Shown: positions 53,989 through 63,051, counted from the stretch's first letter. The stretch is DNA of 64,000 bases from Anaerolineaceae bacterium (GCA_020634115.1 JACKCH010000018.1:62001-126000), one strand, 5' to 3'. Made by a program: numbers and translations. Notes: generated by a model not told the origin, from the sequence alone.

Positions 53989-56900
53989 ATGACGACCACA
54001 CACGCATCTTCTCGCCCAGAAAATCCCACCCATCCATTCAACCAGTTTCTTGGTTGGCGGGTGGCGCTCAACTGGGAAACCCTGGTTTTTATTGCGATCT
54101 TATTGTTAGCGATTTTCACCCGTTTTTACATCCTGGGTGATAGGGTGATGAGTCATGACGAAAGCCTGCACACGCGCTTTTCGTATGACCTCTACCGGCA
54201 GGGGATTTATAACCATACGCCGCTGATGCACGGCCCGATTCTGTTCCATGTCACGGCCTTCATGTACGCGCTGTTCGGGGATAATGACTTCACATCGCGG
54301 ATTTACCCGGCGTTGATGGGTGTCCTCACGGTGATGTTCCCGCTGTTGTTCCGCCGTTGGTTGGGGCGTTGGGGGGCGATCCTCACTTCAATCATGCTCC
54401 TGATTTCGCCACTGCTGCTGTACTATGACCGCTATATCCGCCACGATTCGCCCGCGATTTTTGCTGCGCTACTCATGGTGTACGCCATTCTGATGTACGT
54501 GAATGGCCCACCGAACGCCCGCCGCAAAGCCCGCTGGCTGTACCTGCTGGCTTTAGGCATGATCTGGTTGCTTGGCTCCAAAGAAGTCGCGTTCATCTAT
54601 ATCGCCATTTTCGGCAGTTTCCTCACACTCTACTGGTTGATACGGATGGCGCAGCATTTCTGGAATGTGCCGGGCAAGTCCATCTTGTATCTCCTGTCCA
54701 TTGCCGGGCTGTTGGGCGGCGTTGCTGCCCTGGGGATGTACGTCGTGCTGTCCGTTTCGCCCATTGATAACGCCACTGCTGCCGGGGCGGGTAGTCTGGC
54801 CGCCGTGACGCTCACCAACTGGACGCTGGTGGTCATCATGTTTGTGGTGGGTGCGCTGGTCGGGACGCTCCTCTGGGTCTACCGGACGAATCTGGCGCGT
54901 GTCCCTTGGTTGGACGCGCTGCTGATTGTCGCGCTGGTCGTCGTCGTCGTGGCCGGGCTGATTATCGTGGAAGAACGTTCTCACGTCATAGCCTCGGACG
55001 CTAGCCAACCCGCCGCACCTGCTGTCCCCGGCCAGGAAACGACTGTTGAACAGTCCGTATCGAGATTCACGATTGTGCCCCTGGTCGCCACCTGGATAGT
55101 GGCGGCGGTGGTGGTGTTTGCGCTGTTATATTCGACAGCTGCCGGTTGGTGGCGCACCCTGTATCGTTTCGCGGAGTTTGACATCCTGCTCCTGATGGGG
55201 ACGTTGATCTTGCCCTGGTTAGCCGCGTTTGTGGTCAACTTTACCGGGGCGCAGGTGAACGACTACGTCGCGGTGGGGAACAGTCTCCCGCCCTTCTTAC
55301 AGCAGGTTATCCCTGCCACCACGCCGGAGGAATATGGGCGGGTGGCGCTGGCGCTGCTGGCGATTGTGCCGCTGTACGCCATTTCGATAACTGCCGGGCT
55401 GGTGTGGAACTGGAAACGCTGGCTGATCTCCGCTGCGATTTTCCATATCATCTATCTGTTTTTCTTCACCACCATGTTCACCAACATGCGCGGCCTGGCC
55501 GGAATGTACAACAGCCTCGGCTATTGGCTGGAACAGCAGGGTGTCCGGCGGGGCAGCCAGCCACAGTATTACTATCTCGTGCTGATTATGCCGTTTTACG
55601 AGTTTTTGCCGGTCATTGGCAGTTTCCTGGCGATGTTCAGTGGCCTGGGTGTTTTCTGGCGCTTCCGCCGTGACCGCCAGGACGAAAAAGACGCCCGCTT
55701 TATGAAAGCCAAGCGGGAGGAAGCCGAAGCCATCGGTTTGCTGACCGACGAAAATACCTACGAATCCGACACGGATTACGCGCATGACGCGGTTGAACCG
55801 CTGTTTGTTTCGCGCCGCCATACGGCTGAATGGCTCAAGCACGTACCGTTTTTGCTGTTTGTCTCGTGGTGGGGCGTGCTGAATCTGATTGCCTACACGC
55901 TGGCCGGTGAAAAAATGCCCTGGCTGGGGACGCACATGACTGTTCCGCTCATCCTGCTCACCGGATGGTATTTCGGGCGTATTTTGGATCGGGTTGAACC
56001 TGTGGTGTTTTTCCGGCGTGGCTGGATTTATCTTCTCCTGCTGCCAGTGCTTTATGTAGCCTTCGCGCAGATTATCGGGCCATTCCTGGTCGGGCAGGGG
56101 ATTGGTGGTCTATCTCAGCAGGACTTAGCCAGTGCTTACCGCTGGTATGCGGGAGTGCTGATTGCGACGGTGGTGGTGTTTGTCCTCTCCCGGTTGGTTT
56201 CGCAAACCGGTTGGGCCAATTTGCGCCAGATGGCGGTGGTAGCTGTCTTTGCGGTGCTGGCGTTTATCACCTTCCGTTCGGCTTGGATGGCGTCGTTCAT
56301 CAATTATGATTTGGCGACGGAATATCTCGTGTATGCGCACGCGGCTCCTGCCAATAAGACCGTTGTGGTCAACTGGCTGGAGGACATGAGCCGCCTGACC
56401 ACTGACGGCATGAATATCCGCTTTGTCTACGATGACCGCATGTCGTGGCCGGGGAGCTGGTACTTCCGTGAGTTCCCGAATGCCGTTTTCGCCGGGGCAA
56501 ACCCCAGCCCCCGCCTGCTGGAAGACGCGGCAGCGGTGATCGTTGGGGAATCGAACCGCGCGGCGGTGGAGACTGCCTTGGAAGATCGTTACTTCCTGAT
56601 GGATGAGAGCGGGTTTATGCGTCTTTGGTGGCCGATGCAGGATTACTTTGGCCTGACTCCCGAACGGGTGATCAATACGCTCGACTTCTCGGCGGATAAC
56701 CCCCAGGCCGCCCAGGTTCGCCAGGGGATTTTCGACATCTGGTGGTCACGCGATTACTCCACCTACGGCTCTGCGGTTAACAAGGACTTTTCCATTACCA
56801 ACTGGCCGGTTTCGGAGCGGATGTATTTCTATGTGCGTAAGGATATTGCCGCCAAAGTCTGGAATCTGGGCATTGGGGACGGTGCGGTGGCGAATCCTTT

Positions 56901-58062
56901 GGACGCCGTGACGCTTAATGCCTGCTCCGCCAACTGGCAGCCGATTCCCGCCGATCTGGTATTAGGTACGACTCCAGGTAGCGCAACGGGCTTCTTGAAT
57001 CACCCCTTGGGTCTGTCAATTGCGCTGGATGGTCATATCTACGTGCCGGAAGAGTTCAACTATCGGATCAGTGTCTTTGACCAGGATGGCAACTTCCTAA
57101 CGGTTATTGGTCAGCGTGGCGTGCCGGTTCCTGGGCAGGTCACGTTTGAGCGTCCGAATAGTGTCGCCATCGGGCCTGACGGCAACCTGTATGTTGCCGA
57201 CACCTGGAACTACCGGGTGATCGTCGTCTCGCCGGACGGTGAGTATATCCGTAGCTGGGGACAGCGCGGGGAATATGGTATTGAAGCCCGTACCGAACCG
57301 TTTGACGGTTTTTGGGGGCCGCGTGGCATCGCGGTGGATAGCCAGGGGCGGGTTTTTGTGGCCGATACCGGCAATAAGCGCGTGCGTGTCTACACCAGCG
57401 AAGGCCAGTTCCTGTATGACATCGCTTCCGGCGGCAGCGGTGTCGGGCAGTTGGATGAACCCAGCGGCCTGTACATCGGTGGCGACAGCCTGCTGTATGT
57501 CGCCGATACCTGGAATCAGCGGGTTTCGGTGTTCACGCTGGAAGGTGCGCCGGTCTACAAGTACATTACCGCCAGCGGACAGGCGACCAACAGCTTCGCC
57601 GTGCGTGGCTGGCGCGATGACCTGGGCAACCGGCCTTACCTCGCGGTGGATAGCGTCCGTGACCTGATCTACGTGGGCGACCCGGACGCGGGGCGCGTGC
57701 TGGTCTATGACTCTGCCGGGAACTGCCTCGGTTCGTTCGGACAGTTGGGCAGTGTGGAAAGCCTGGATGCCACGCAGTTTGTGACAGTGGGTGGCCTGGC
57801 ACTGGACTCTGCTGGCAACCTCTACGTCACCGATTCGGGCGGCGGGCGTGTCTTGCGCTTTGCACCGTTTGAACGTCCGGCAGTCACCGGCCCGGATAGT
57901 GTCCAGCCAATCGTGATCGACGGCGTTGGTGGCGAAACAACGGACGAGCTAATCCTTCCGCTCTCAGAAGGTACGGAGGAACTGATCTTCCCACTGCCAG
58001 AAATGACGCAAGAATTACCGCCTGCCGGTGAGTCCACCGAGGAGGTCAGCGCCGCCGGGTGA
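53989..58062 (+). CDS. Agl23-like membrane protein fused to an NHL-repeat beta-propeller
   Basis: The 1357-residue protein has an N-terminal polytopic module of the Agl23/TIGR03663 type: Asp57-Glu58 in MSHDESLHTRF, the HGPILFHVTAFMYALFG stretch and about 12-13 membrane segments to about residue 780. After an outside linker come five to six NHL repeats (about 1000-1310), each with a GLYVADT.N.RV-type core, for example NLYVADTWNYRVIVVSPDG. The last 40 residues are Glu/Pro/Thr-rich. NHL propellers bind proteins or glycans, so the fusion may hold a substrate outside. It starts 15 bases after the anti-sigma stop, behind AGAGG. Confidence 0.85.
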   Translation: MTTTHASSRPENPTHPFNQFLGWRVALNWETLVFIAILLLAIFTRFYILGDRVMSHDESLHTRFSYDLYRQGIYNHTPLMHGPILFHVTAFMYALFGDNDFTSRIYPALMGVLTVMFPLLFRRWLGRWGAILTSIMLLISPLLLYYDRYIRHDSPAIFAALLMVYAILMYVNGPPNARRKARWLYLLALGMIWLLGSKEVAFIYIAIFGSFLTLYWLIRMAQHFWNVPGKSILYLLSIAGLLGGVAALGMYVVLSVSPIDNATAAGAGSLAAVTLTNWTLVVIMFVVGALVGTLLWVYRTNLARVPWLDALLIVALVVVVVAGLIIVEERSHVIASDASQPAAPAVPGQETTVEQSVSRFTIVPLVATWIVAAVVVFALLYSTAAGWWRTLYRFAEFDILLLMGTLILPWLAAFVVNFTGAQVNDYVAVGNSLPPFLQQVIPATTPEEYGRVALALLAIVPLYAISITAGLVWNWKRWLISAAIFHIIYLFFFTTMFTNMRGLAGMYNSLGYWLEQQGVRRGSQPQYYYLVLIMPFYEFLPVIGSFLAMFSGLGVFWRFRRDRQDEKDARFMKAKREEAEAIGLLTDENTYESDTDYAHDAVEPLFVSRRHTAEWLKHVPFLLFVSWWGVLNLIAYTLAGEKMPWLGTHMTVPLILLTGWYFGRILDRVEPVVFFRRGWIYLLLLPVLYVAFAQIIGPFLVGQGIGGLSQQDLASAYRWYAGVLIATVVVFVLSRLVSQTGWANLRQMAVVAVFAVLAFITFRSAWMASFINYDLATEYLVYAHAAPANKTVVVNWLEDMSRLTTDGMNIRFVYDDRMSWPGSWYFREFPNAVFAGANPSPRLLEDAAAVIVGESNRAAVETALEDRYFLMDESGFMRLWWPMQDYFGLTPERVINTLDFSADNPQAAQVRQGIFDIWWSRDYSTYGSAVNKDFSITNWPVSERMYFYVRKDIAAKVWNLGIGDGAVANPLDAVTLNACSANWQPIPADLVLGTTPGSATGFLNHPLGLSIALDGHIYVPEEFNYRISVFDQDGNFLTVIGQRGVPVPGQVTFERPNSVAIGPDGNLYVADTWNYRVIVVSPDGEYIRSWGQRGEYGIEARTEPFDGFWGPRGIAVDSQGRVFVADTGNKRVRVYTSEGQFLYDIASGGSGVGQLDEPSGLYIGGDSLLYVADTWNQRVSVFTLEGAPVYKYITASGQATNSFAVRGWRDDLGNRPYLAVDSVRDLIYVGDPDAGRVLVYDSAGNCLGSFGQLGSVESLDATQFVTVGGLALDSAGNLYVTDSGGGRVLRFAPFERPAVTGPDSVQPIVIDGVGGETTDELILPLSEGTEELIFPLPEMTQELPPAGESTEEVSAAG

Positions 58063-58264
58063 TTCTCTCTTGTCAGCGGAAATGCGGCATGTTACAATGT
58101 GTTTCGTTGGAAGGTGAAAAGTGGGCAACCCCCACTTTTCGTTCTTAAAGCGTTATTATCCGGTCTCCGATGCTCAAGCGCCCATCTTAGTTTGAGCGTT
58201 TTGTTATATACTACGATTAAGCCAACGATTTTCCCCAGAGTACAGTGGGAGCTGAAGTAGCAGC
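58063..58264 (+). other. intergenic region between the glycan locus and nusA
   Basis: These 202 bases contain a strong hairpin (58116-58140), a second possible stem (GCTCAA 58172-58177 with TTGAGC 58192-58197, followed by GTTTTGTT) and a TATACT box at 58207 that may belong to a nusA promoter. No rimP gene lies here, although that gene often precedes nusA. Confidence 0.5.
58116..58140 (+). terminator. strong hairpin before nusA
   Basis: GAAAAGTGGG (58116-58125) pairs with CCCACTTTTC (58131-58140) over CAACC. It is placed 54 bases after the Agl23-NHL stop and may end that transcript. A hairpin of this GTGGGN..CCCAC kind is also familiar in leaders of rimP-nusA operons, so it may instead be an operon leader element. 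Confidence 0.65.
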
Positions 58265-60193
58265 ATGAGAAGCGAAGTTGAAATTGCCTTTAATGAAATC
58301 TCTGAACTGAGATCACTATCGCGTGACGTGGTTTTAGAGGCATTAGAAAGTGCCTTGGTTTCGGCCTATCGTCGGGACGCAGGTGCCAGTGCCGCTCAAG
58401 CCGTTGAGGTCAATGTCGACGCCAATACCGGACGGGTACGTATTTTCGTCGAAAAAGAAGTTGTAGACGAAGTACAGAACCTGAATACCGAAGTTGACCT
58501 GGAAAAAGCGCGCTATTTTGACCCTGAAGCCAACATTGGCGATATGGTGATGGTGCAGGTGGAAGGTACGACCAAGAAGTTTGGCCGTATTGCCGCTCAG
58601 ACCGCCAAACAAGTGATCTTGCAGAAAATCCGCGAAGCCGAGCGTAATGCCCTGTTTGAGGAATACGTGGATCGCGAAGGGGATTTGATTACGGCAACCG
58701 TCCAGAATGTCAACGCGGCCATGATTACGGTCAGCCTGGGACGCACGGAAGCCATGCTGCCGCGTAATCAGCAGATTCCGGGCGAACGGTACAAGCCGCA
58801 CGATAAACTACGGGCGTATGTGTTGGAAGTCAAAAAGAGCAATCGCGGTCCGCAGATCGTGATGAGCCGCAGCCACCGCAACATGCTGCGTCGCTTGCTG
58901 GAATACGAAGTCCCTGAGATTTTCAACGGGCAGGTTGAAATTAAGAATATCGCCCGTGAACCCGGCCAGCGTTCTAAAGTTGCTGTTGCCGCCCTTCAGG
59001 AAGGCATTGACCCGGTTGGGGCGTGCGTCGGGATGCGTGGTATTCGTATCCAGAATATCGTGAAGGAACTCCACGACGAGAAAATTGACGTGATCGAGTG
59101 GAACGTCGATCATGAGGCCTTTATTGCGAAGGCACTGAGTCCGGCGCGGGTGAGTGGGGTGTATCTGGATGATGACCCAGATGCCGGGCGCACGGCAGTC
59201 GTTTTAGTGCCGGATGACCAGCTTTCGTTGGCGATTGGTCGTGAAGGGCAGAACGCCCGGTTAGCGGCCAAACTTACCGGTTGGCGTATTGATATTAAGA
59301 GCGTCTCCGAAGCAGTTCAGGAGGCTCTTGCCAGCCTGGGTGAACCGCCGCTGGCTGAAATAGCCACGCAGGATGCGGAGGCTGTCGCCGAAGTCACGCG
59401 AATCATGGAAAAGAAAATCGCCAATAAAGCGGTGATGCCGGAAGAATACCAGGTTCTCAACCGCTTTGCATCGCGGGTAGAAAAGGCCTGGCAAGCGCAG
59501 CGCGAAAAGGCGCGTCAGGCGCGGTTGGCAGAAATCAACGCGGTTAGGGCCACGCTGCCGGAGAACGCTTTTGCTCTGCCGGTCAATACGCTGGATCTGC
59601 CCGATGAGATTATTGAAGCCCTCTCGCCAATGGATAACGTCGGCGAGATTATGCTGCGCTTCCTGATTGACGAAAGCCGTCTGAAGCGTCTCCTGTCGGG
59701 TGTCGGTGGTGATTCGCTCGAACGTCTGCGCGATGCCCTCGACCAGATCGTTATTCCCGATGAGCTTCCACAATCGGCGGTGGTGCCGCAGCCCAAACCG
59801 GAAGCGGCAGCCTCCTCGACTGAACCGGAGGAAACCCCGGTGGCTGCTGCGGCGGTGGCTGAATCGGAAGATGAGACGGTGATTTTGTCAGTGTTTGGTG
59901 ATGAGGACATCGTGGAACCCAAACCGGCGGCTAGACCAAAACCGGCACGAGTTGCGACGCGTCAGGTTGAGCCGGATGTGGAGTCGGAAGACGAATCGGA
60001 AGACGAAGAAGAAGACCTGGATGCCTTGCTCTCTGCCGAGGGTGGCAAGAAGTCGAAAGCCAAACGCAAGAGCCGCAAAGAACGCCAGCAGCGCCGCCAG
60101 TTAGTCTTCGACGAGGAAGTGGGCGAAATCGTCGCCAAACGGCGGCGTAAGGGCAGCCGTCGCCGTGAAGAGTGGGAAGATTACGAGATTTAG
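58265..60193 (+). CDS. nusA: transcription termination/antitermination protein NusA with charged C-terminal tail
   Basis: The 642-residue protein has the NusA N-terminal domain (about 1-125), an S1 domain (about 135-200) and KH domains with DPVGACVGMRGIRIQNIVKE and LSLAIGREGQNARLAAKLTG (to about 350). The region beyond is longer than in typical NusA (about 350-500 aa). Helical residues 350-490 are followed by an Ala/Glu/Pro-rich part, an acidic run (about 570-585) and a Lys/Arg-rich end. NusA binds RNA polymerase and nascent RNA. It opens the nusA-ylxR-infB-rbfA-nrnA series. Confidence 0.95.
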   Translation: MRSEVEIAFNEISELRSLSRDVVLEALESALVSAYRRDAGASAAQAVEVNVDANTGRVRIFVEKEVVDEVQNLNTEVDLEKARYFDPEANIGDMVMVQVEGTTKKFGRIAAQTAKQVILQKIREAERNALFEEYVDREGDLITATVQNVNAAMITVSLGRTEAMLPRNQQIPGERYKPHDKLRAYVLEVKKSNRGPQIVMSRSHRNMLRRLLEYEVPEIFNGQVEIKNIAREPGQRSKVAVAALQEGIDPVGACVGMRGIRIQNIVKELHDEKIDVIEWNVDHEAFIAKALSPARVSGVYLDDDPDAGRTAVVLVPDDQLSLAIGREGQNARLAAKLTGWRIDIKSVSEAVQEALASLGEPPLAEIATQDAEAVAEVTRIMEKKIANKAVMPEEYQVLNRFASRVEKAWQAQREKARQARLAEINAVRATLPENAFALPVNTLDLPDEIIEALSPMDNVGEIMLRFLIDESRLKRLLSGVGGDSLERLRDALDQIVIPDELPQSAVVPQPKPEAAASSTEPEETPVAAAAVAESEDETVILSVFGDEDIVEPKPAARPKPARVATRQVEPDVESEDESEDEEEDLDALLSAEGGKKSKAKRKSRKERQQRRQLVFDEEVGEIVAKRRRKGSRRREEWEDYEI

Positions 60194-60203
60194 CGACTGA
60201 CCG

Positions 60204-60491
60204 ATGATGAACGCTGCACACCAGCAACAGCACCGGAAACGCATTCCGATCCGCACCTGTGTGGTCTGCCGGACAAAAGAAGGCAAACGCGCTTTGTTTC
60301 GCATCGTTCGGACTGAAGACGGGGTACAGGTAGACCCCACCGGGAAAATGAATGGGCGTGGTGCGTACCTGTGCGGGGATCCCGATTGCTGGGAGCGTGC
60401 CGCTGCCACCGACATTTTAAGTAAGGCTCTGCGGACGACGCTCACGGCAGATGACCGGGCACGGCTGCGGCAGGCCAGACCGTCACCATAA
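60204..60491 (+). CDS. ylxR: YlxR (DUF448) family RNA-binding protein
   Basis: The 95-residue protein has IPIRTCVVCRTK, LFRIVRTEDG and MNGRGAYLCGDPDCWERA, the signature of the YlxR family. It is normally found between nusA and infB, and in some bacteria it acts as a nucleoid-associated regulator or RNase P binder. It starts ten bases after the nusA stop. Its own stop overlaps an ATG for a possible leader peptide (60491). Confidence 0.92.
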   Translation: MMNAAHQQQHRKRIPIRTCVVCRTKEGKRALFRIVRTEDGVQVDPTGKMNGRGAYLCGDPDCWERAAATDILSKALRTTLTADDRARLRQARPSP

Positions 60492-60547
60492 TGGATGTTA
60501 CCCATGATGGATTTACGGTGTATCTCATGAACACATATCAATTATAG
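60491..60547 (+). CDS. possible 18-residue leader peptide upstream of infB
   Basis: An ATG overlapping the ylxR stop (TAATG) opens an 18-codon frame that ends with TAG at 60545-60547. Its stop codon falls at the foot of a long hairpin before infB. Translation would be coupled to ylxR. No conservation data are available to support it, so it remains a proposal. Confidence 0.25.
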   Translation: MDVTHDGFTVYLMNTYQL

Positions 60548-60593
60548 CGGTGGGCAGGCTGTAAAAGCTGTCGGCTTTTCCTGCTTTGCCGCT
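60546..60593 (+). promoter_or_regulatory. long interrupted hairpin in the infB leader
   Basis: AGCGG (60546-60550), GCAGG (60554-60558) and AAAAGC (60563-60568) pair in order with CCGCT (60589-60593), CCTGC (60580-60584) and GCTTTT (60574-60579). The structure ends eight bases before the GAGGAGG ribosome-binding site of infB. It could control initiation or be an RNase processing site. Confidence 0.45.
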
Positions 60594-60615
60594 CCCCTGT
60601 ACTGAGGAGGACTAT

Positions 60616-62415
60616 ATGGCACAGGAAAAGCAGGCTGTACTGCTACCCGATTTTCTAACCGTTCGCGATTTGGCCGAGATGATTGATGCCAGCCCCATCG
60701 AGGTCATGAAACGGCTGATCGCGAATGGGATCATGGCTTCAATCAACCAGCAGATTGATTATGATACGGCTGCGATTGTGGTTGAGGAAATGGGCTTTGA
60801 AGCCCATTCCGCTAGCGCAGCGGCGGCAGTTGCCGAACGCCAAAAGGCTGCTGAATCGCAGACCTGGCGTAAGAAGTATACAGAAGAGAAGGCTGAATAC
60901 CTTCAGCGCCGTCCCCCGATTGTAACCATCCTCGGTCACGTAGATCACGGCAAGACGACCCTGCTCGATACCATTCGTAAAACCAGCGTTGCTGCCGGTG
61001 AAGCGGGTGGTATTACCCAGCATATCGGTGCTTACCGTGTGGTTCATAATGGCCGCCAGATCACTTTCCTCGATACGCCCGGTCACGAAGCCTTTACCGC
61101 CATGCGGGCGCGGGGTGCGCATGGTGCTGATGTTGCCGTATTAGTGGTCGCGGCGGACGATGGCGTGATGCCCACGACCCGCGAAGCGATTGACCATGCG
61201 CGGGCAGCCAATGTGCCGATTGTGGTTGCTGTCACTAAAACCGATCTGCGGAATGCCAATATCGAAGGCACGAAAAAGAGCCTGATGGACGTGGGGCTGA
61301 CCCCGGACGAATGGGATGGCGATACCCTGGTCGTGCCGGTTTCGGCGGTCAAAGGGCAGGGGATTGACGACCTGTTGGAAGCGATCCTGTTGATTGCCGA
61401 CGATAGCGATGTGGTGGCGAACCCGGATAGCGAGGCCTCTGGTATCGTGATTGAGGCAAAGGTAGATACCAGTCGTGGAACGGTGGCGACGCTGCTCGTC
61501 TTAAACGGCACGCTCGAACGCGGTGATGTGGTAGTCGCAGGGACGGCCTACGGGCGTATTAAGGCCATGTTTGATGAAGGCGGCAAGCAGTTGAAAAGTG
61601 CGCCACCCTCCACGCCCGTCTCTGTCCTGGGGTTAAGTGAACCGCCGCAGCCGGGCGATGCCTTCGAGACAGCCAAAAATGACAAGGTCGCCCGCAGCAT
61701 CGCGACGGAACGCGCCGAACAGGAAGAAGCGCAGCGGTCACAGCCCGCACGGGCGCTCACCCTGGAAGATGTTTTTGCGCAGTTTTCCAGCGGCCAGTCC
61801 AAAGAGTTGAGCCTCATTGTGAAAGTGGATGTCCAGGGGACGCTCCAGCCCATCATTGACTCACTCAACCAGCTCTCTGAAAACAACAGTCAGGGCATTA
61901 GTATTCGCATCCTCTCCTCAGATGTCGGTCATGTGACGGAGAACGATGTGATGCTTGCCAGTGCGTCCGGTGCGATTGTCATCGGATTTGGCGTCAATGT
62001 GGATAACGCCGCCCGCCGTACAGCAGACTCCCAGGGTGTGGATATTCGTGTGTACAACATCATCTATAAGCTGCTGGAAGATGTCGAACTGGCGCTGGAA
62101 GGTTTGCTCGAACCGACGTATGCTGACCGGACAATCGGCATGGCGGAAGTGCGCCAGATTTTCAAGATTCCGAGAATTGGGGTGATCGCCGGATGCTATA
62201 TCCGCGATGGCGAAGCGCGTCGTAACGCCCGTACCCGCGTCAAGCGCGGGGGTAAGGTGCTGGTGGAAAATGTGCCGGTTGGCTCACTTAAACGGATGAC
62301 CGAAGACGTGCGTGAGGTGCGTTCCGGGTTTGAGTGCGGGATTGGCTTAAACGGCTTCAATGATTTTCAGGCCGGGGATTTGATCGAATTCTATGTCACG
62401 GAACGAGTGAGTTAG
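60616..62415 (+). CDS. infB: translation initiation factor IF-2 (short form)
   Basis: The 599-residue factor begins with an IF2_N domain (TVRDLAEMIDASPIEVMKRL) without the long disordered N-terminal extension of many bacteria. G domain motifs are G1 GHVDHGKTT, G2 GGITQHIGAY, G3 DTPGHEAF and G4 VTKTDL, in which Thr207 stands where most IF-2 proteins have Asn of NKxD. Domain II, IF2 domain 3 (SLIVKVDVQGTLQPI) and the fMet-tRNA-binding C-terminal domain are complete. ATG 60616 is preceded by GAGGAGG. It places initiator tRNA on the 30S subunit using GTP. Confidence 0.95.
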   Translation: MAQEKQAVLLPDFLTVRDLAEMIDASPIEVMKRLIANGIMASINQQIDYDTAAIVVEEMGFEAHSASAAAAVAERQKAAESQTWRKKYTEEKAEYLQRRPPIVTILGHVDHGKTTLLDTIRKTSVAAGEAGGITQHIGAYRVVHNGRQITFLDTPGHEAFTAMRARGAHGADVAVLVVAADDGVMPTTREAIDHARAANVPIVVAVTKTDLRNANIEGTKKSLMDVGLTPDEWDGDTLVVPVSAVKGQGIDDLLEAILLIADDSDVVANPDSEASGIVIEAKVDTSRGTVATLLVLNGTLERGDVVVAGTAYGRIKAMFDEGGKQLKSAPPSTPVSVLGLSEPPQPGDAFETAKNDKVARSIATERAEQEEAQRSQPARALTLEDVFAQFSSGQSKELSLIVKVDVQGTLQPIIDSLNQLSENNSQGISIRILSSDVGHVTENDVMLASASGAIVIGFGVNVDNAARRTADSQGVDIRVYNIIYKLLEDVELALEGLLEPTYADRTIGMAEVRQIFKIPRIGVIAGCYIRDGEARRNARTRVKRGGKVLVENVPVGSLKRMTEDVREVRSGFECGIGLNGFNDFQAGDLIEFYVTERVS

Positions 62416-62664
62416 GTTCGCAAACCGGCAACCATTGTGCGGCTCCTTTGCGGGGTGGCAGCAGGATGCGCTGCGGAAAAACGGGATGATAGGGGGCAAG
62501 GCGGTGTCTTGCCCTTTGAACTGTCCCTGGTGATCCGGGAACGCGCATCAGACTGGCGGCCAAACCAGGCCGTTCGACACAATCCCATGTGCGACTCATG
62601 ACCGGTAGAGTCTGAAGTCGAAGAATACCCCCTCAAAGAGCAGTTCCCCCAGGAGGAGTAAAAC
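62416..62664 (+). other. 249-bp spacer between infB and rbfA with hairpins
   Basis: I see no coding region. GGGCAAG (62494-62500) and CTTGCCC (62508-62514) form a stem followed by TTTG, resembling a leaky terminator. The spacer is long for this operon, so rbfA may be partly uncoupled or have its own promoter. Confidence 0.4.
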
Positions 62665-63051
62665 ATGACGATTAAACAAGATCGTATGGCCGAACGCATT
62701 CAGGAGATTCTGAGTGAACTCCTGCTGCGCGAAGTCGCTGACCCACGCTTGCAGAACATCACCGTCACCGAGGTCAAGCTGGATCGTGAATTGATGTTCG
62801 CCAATATCTACATTAACGCGCTGGCGGAAGAAGCCCGCGAAGCGGAAGTGATGGCTGGTCTGGAACGCGCCAAAGGTTTCCTGCGCCGCGAGACAGCCCG
62901 CCGGGTGCGGATTCGCGCCATGCCGGAACTGATTTTCCATTGGGACTATGCGCTGGAGCGCGGGGAGCGTATCGCCCAGATTCTCGAAAAGCTGGATATT
63001 CCTCCCGCCGAGATTGAAGACGAGACGACCACCGAGGACATCAATGAGTGA
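62665..63051 (+). CDS. rbfA: 30S ribosome-binding factor RbfA
   Basis: The 128-residue protein has the family stretches MAERIQEILSELLLREVADPRL, VKLDRELMFANIYIN and ELIFHWDYALERGERI. It helps mature the 16S rRNA 5' end in the 30S subunit. The ATG follows AGGAGGAG. The last residues are Glu/Thr/Asp-rich. The next gene overlaps its end by eight bases. Confidence 0.94.
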   Translation: MTIKQDRMAERIQEILSELLLREVADPRLQNITVTEVKLDRELMFANIYINALAEEAREAEVMAGLERAKGFLRRETARRVRIRAMPELIFHWDYALERGERIAQILEKLDIPPAEIEDETTTEDINE

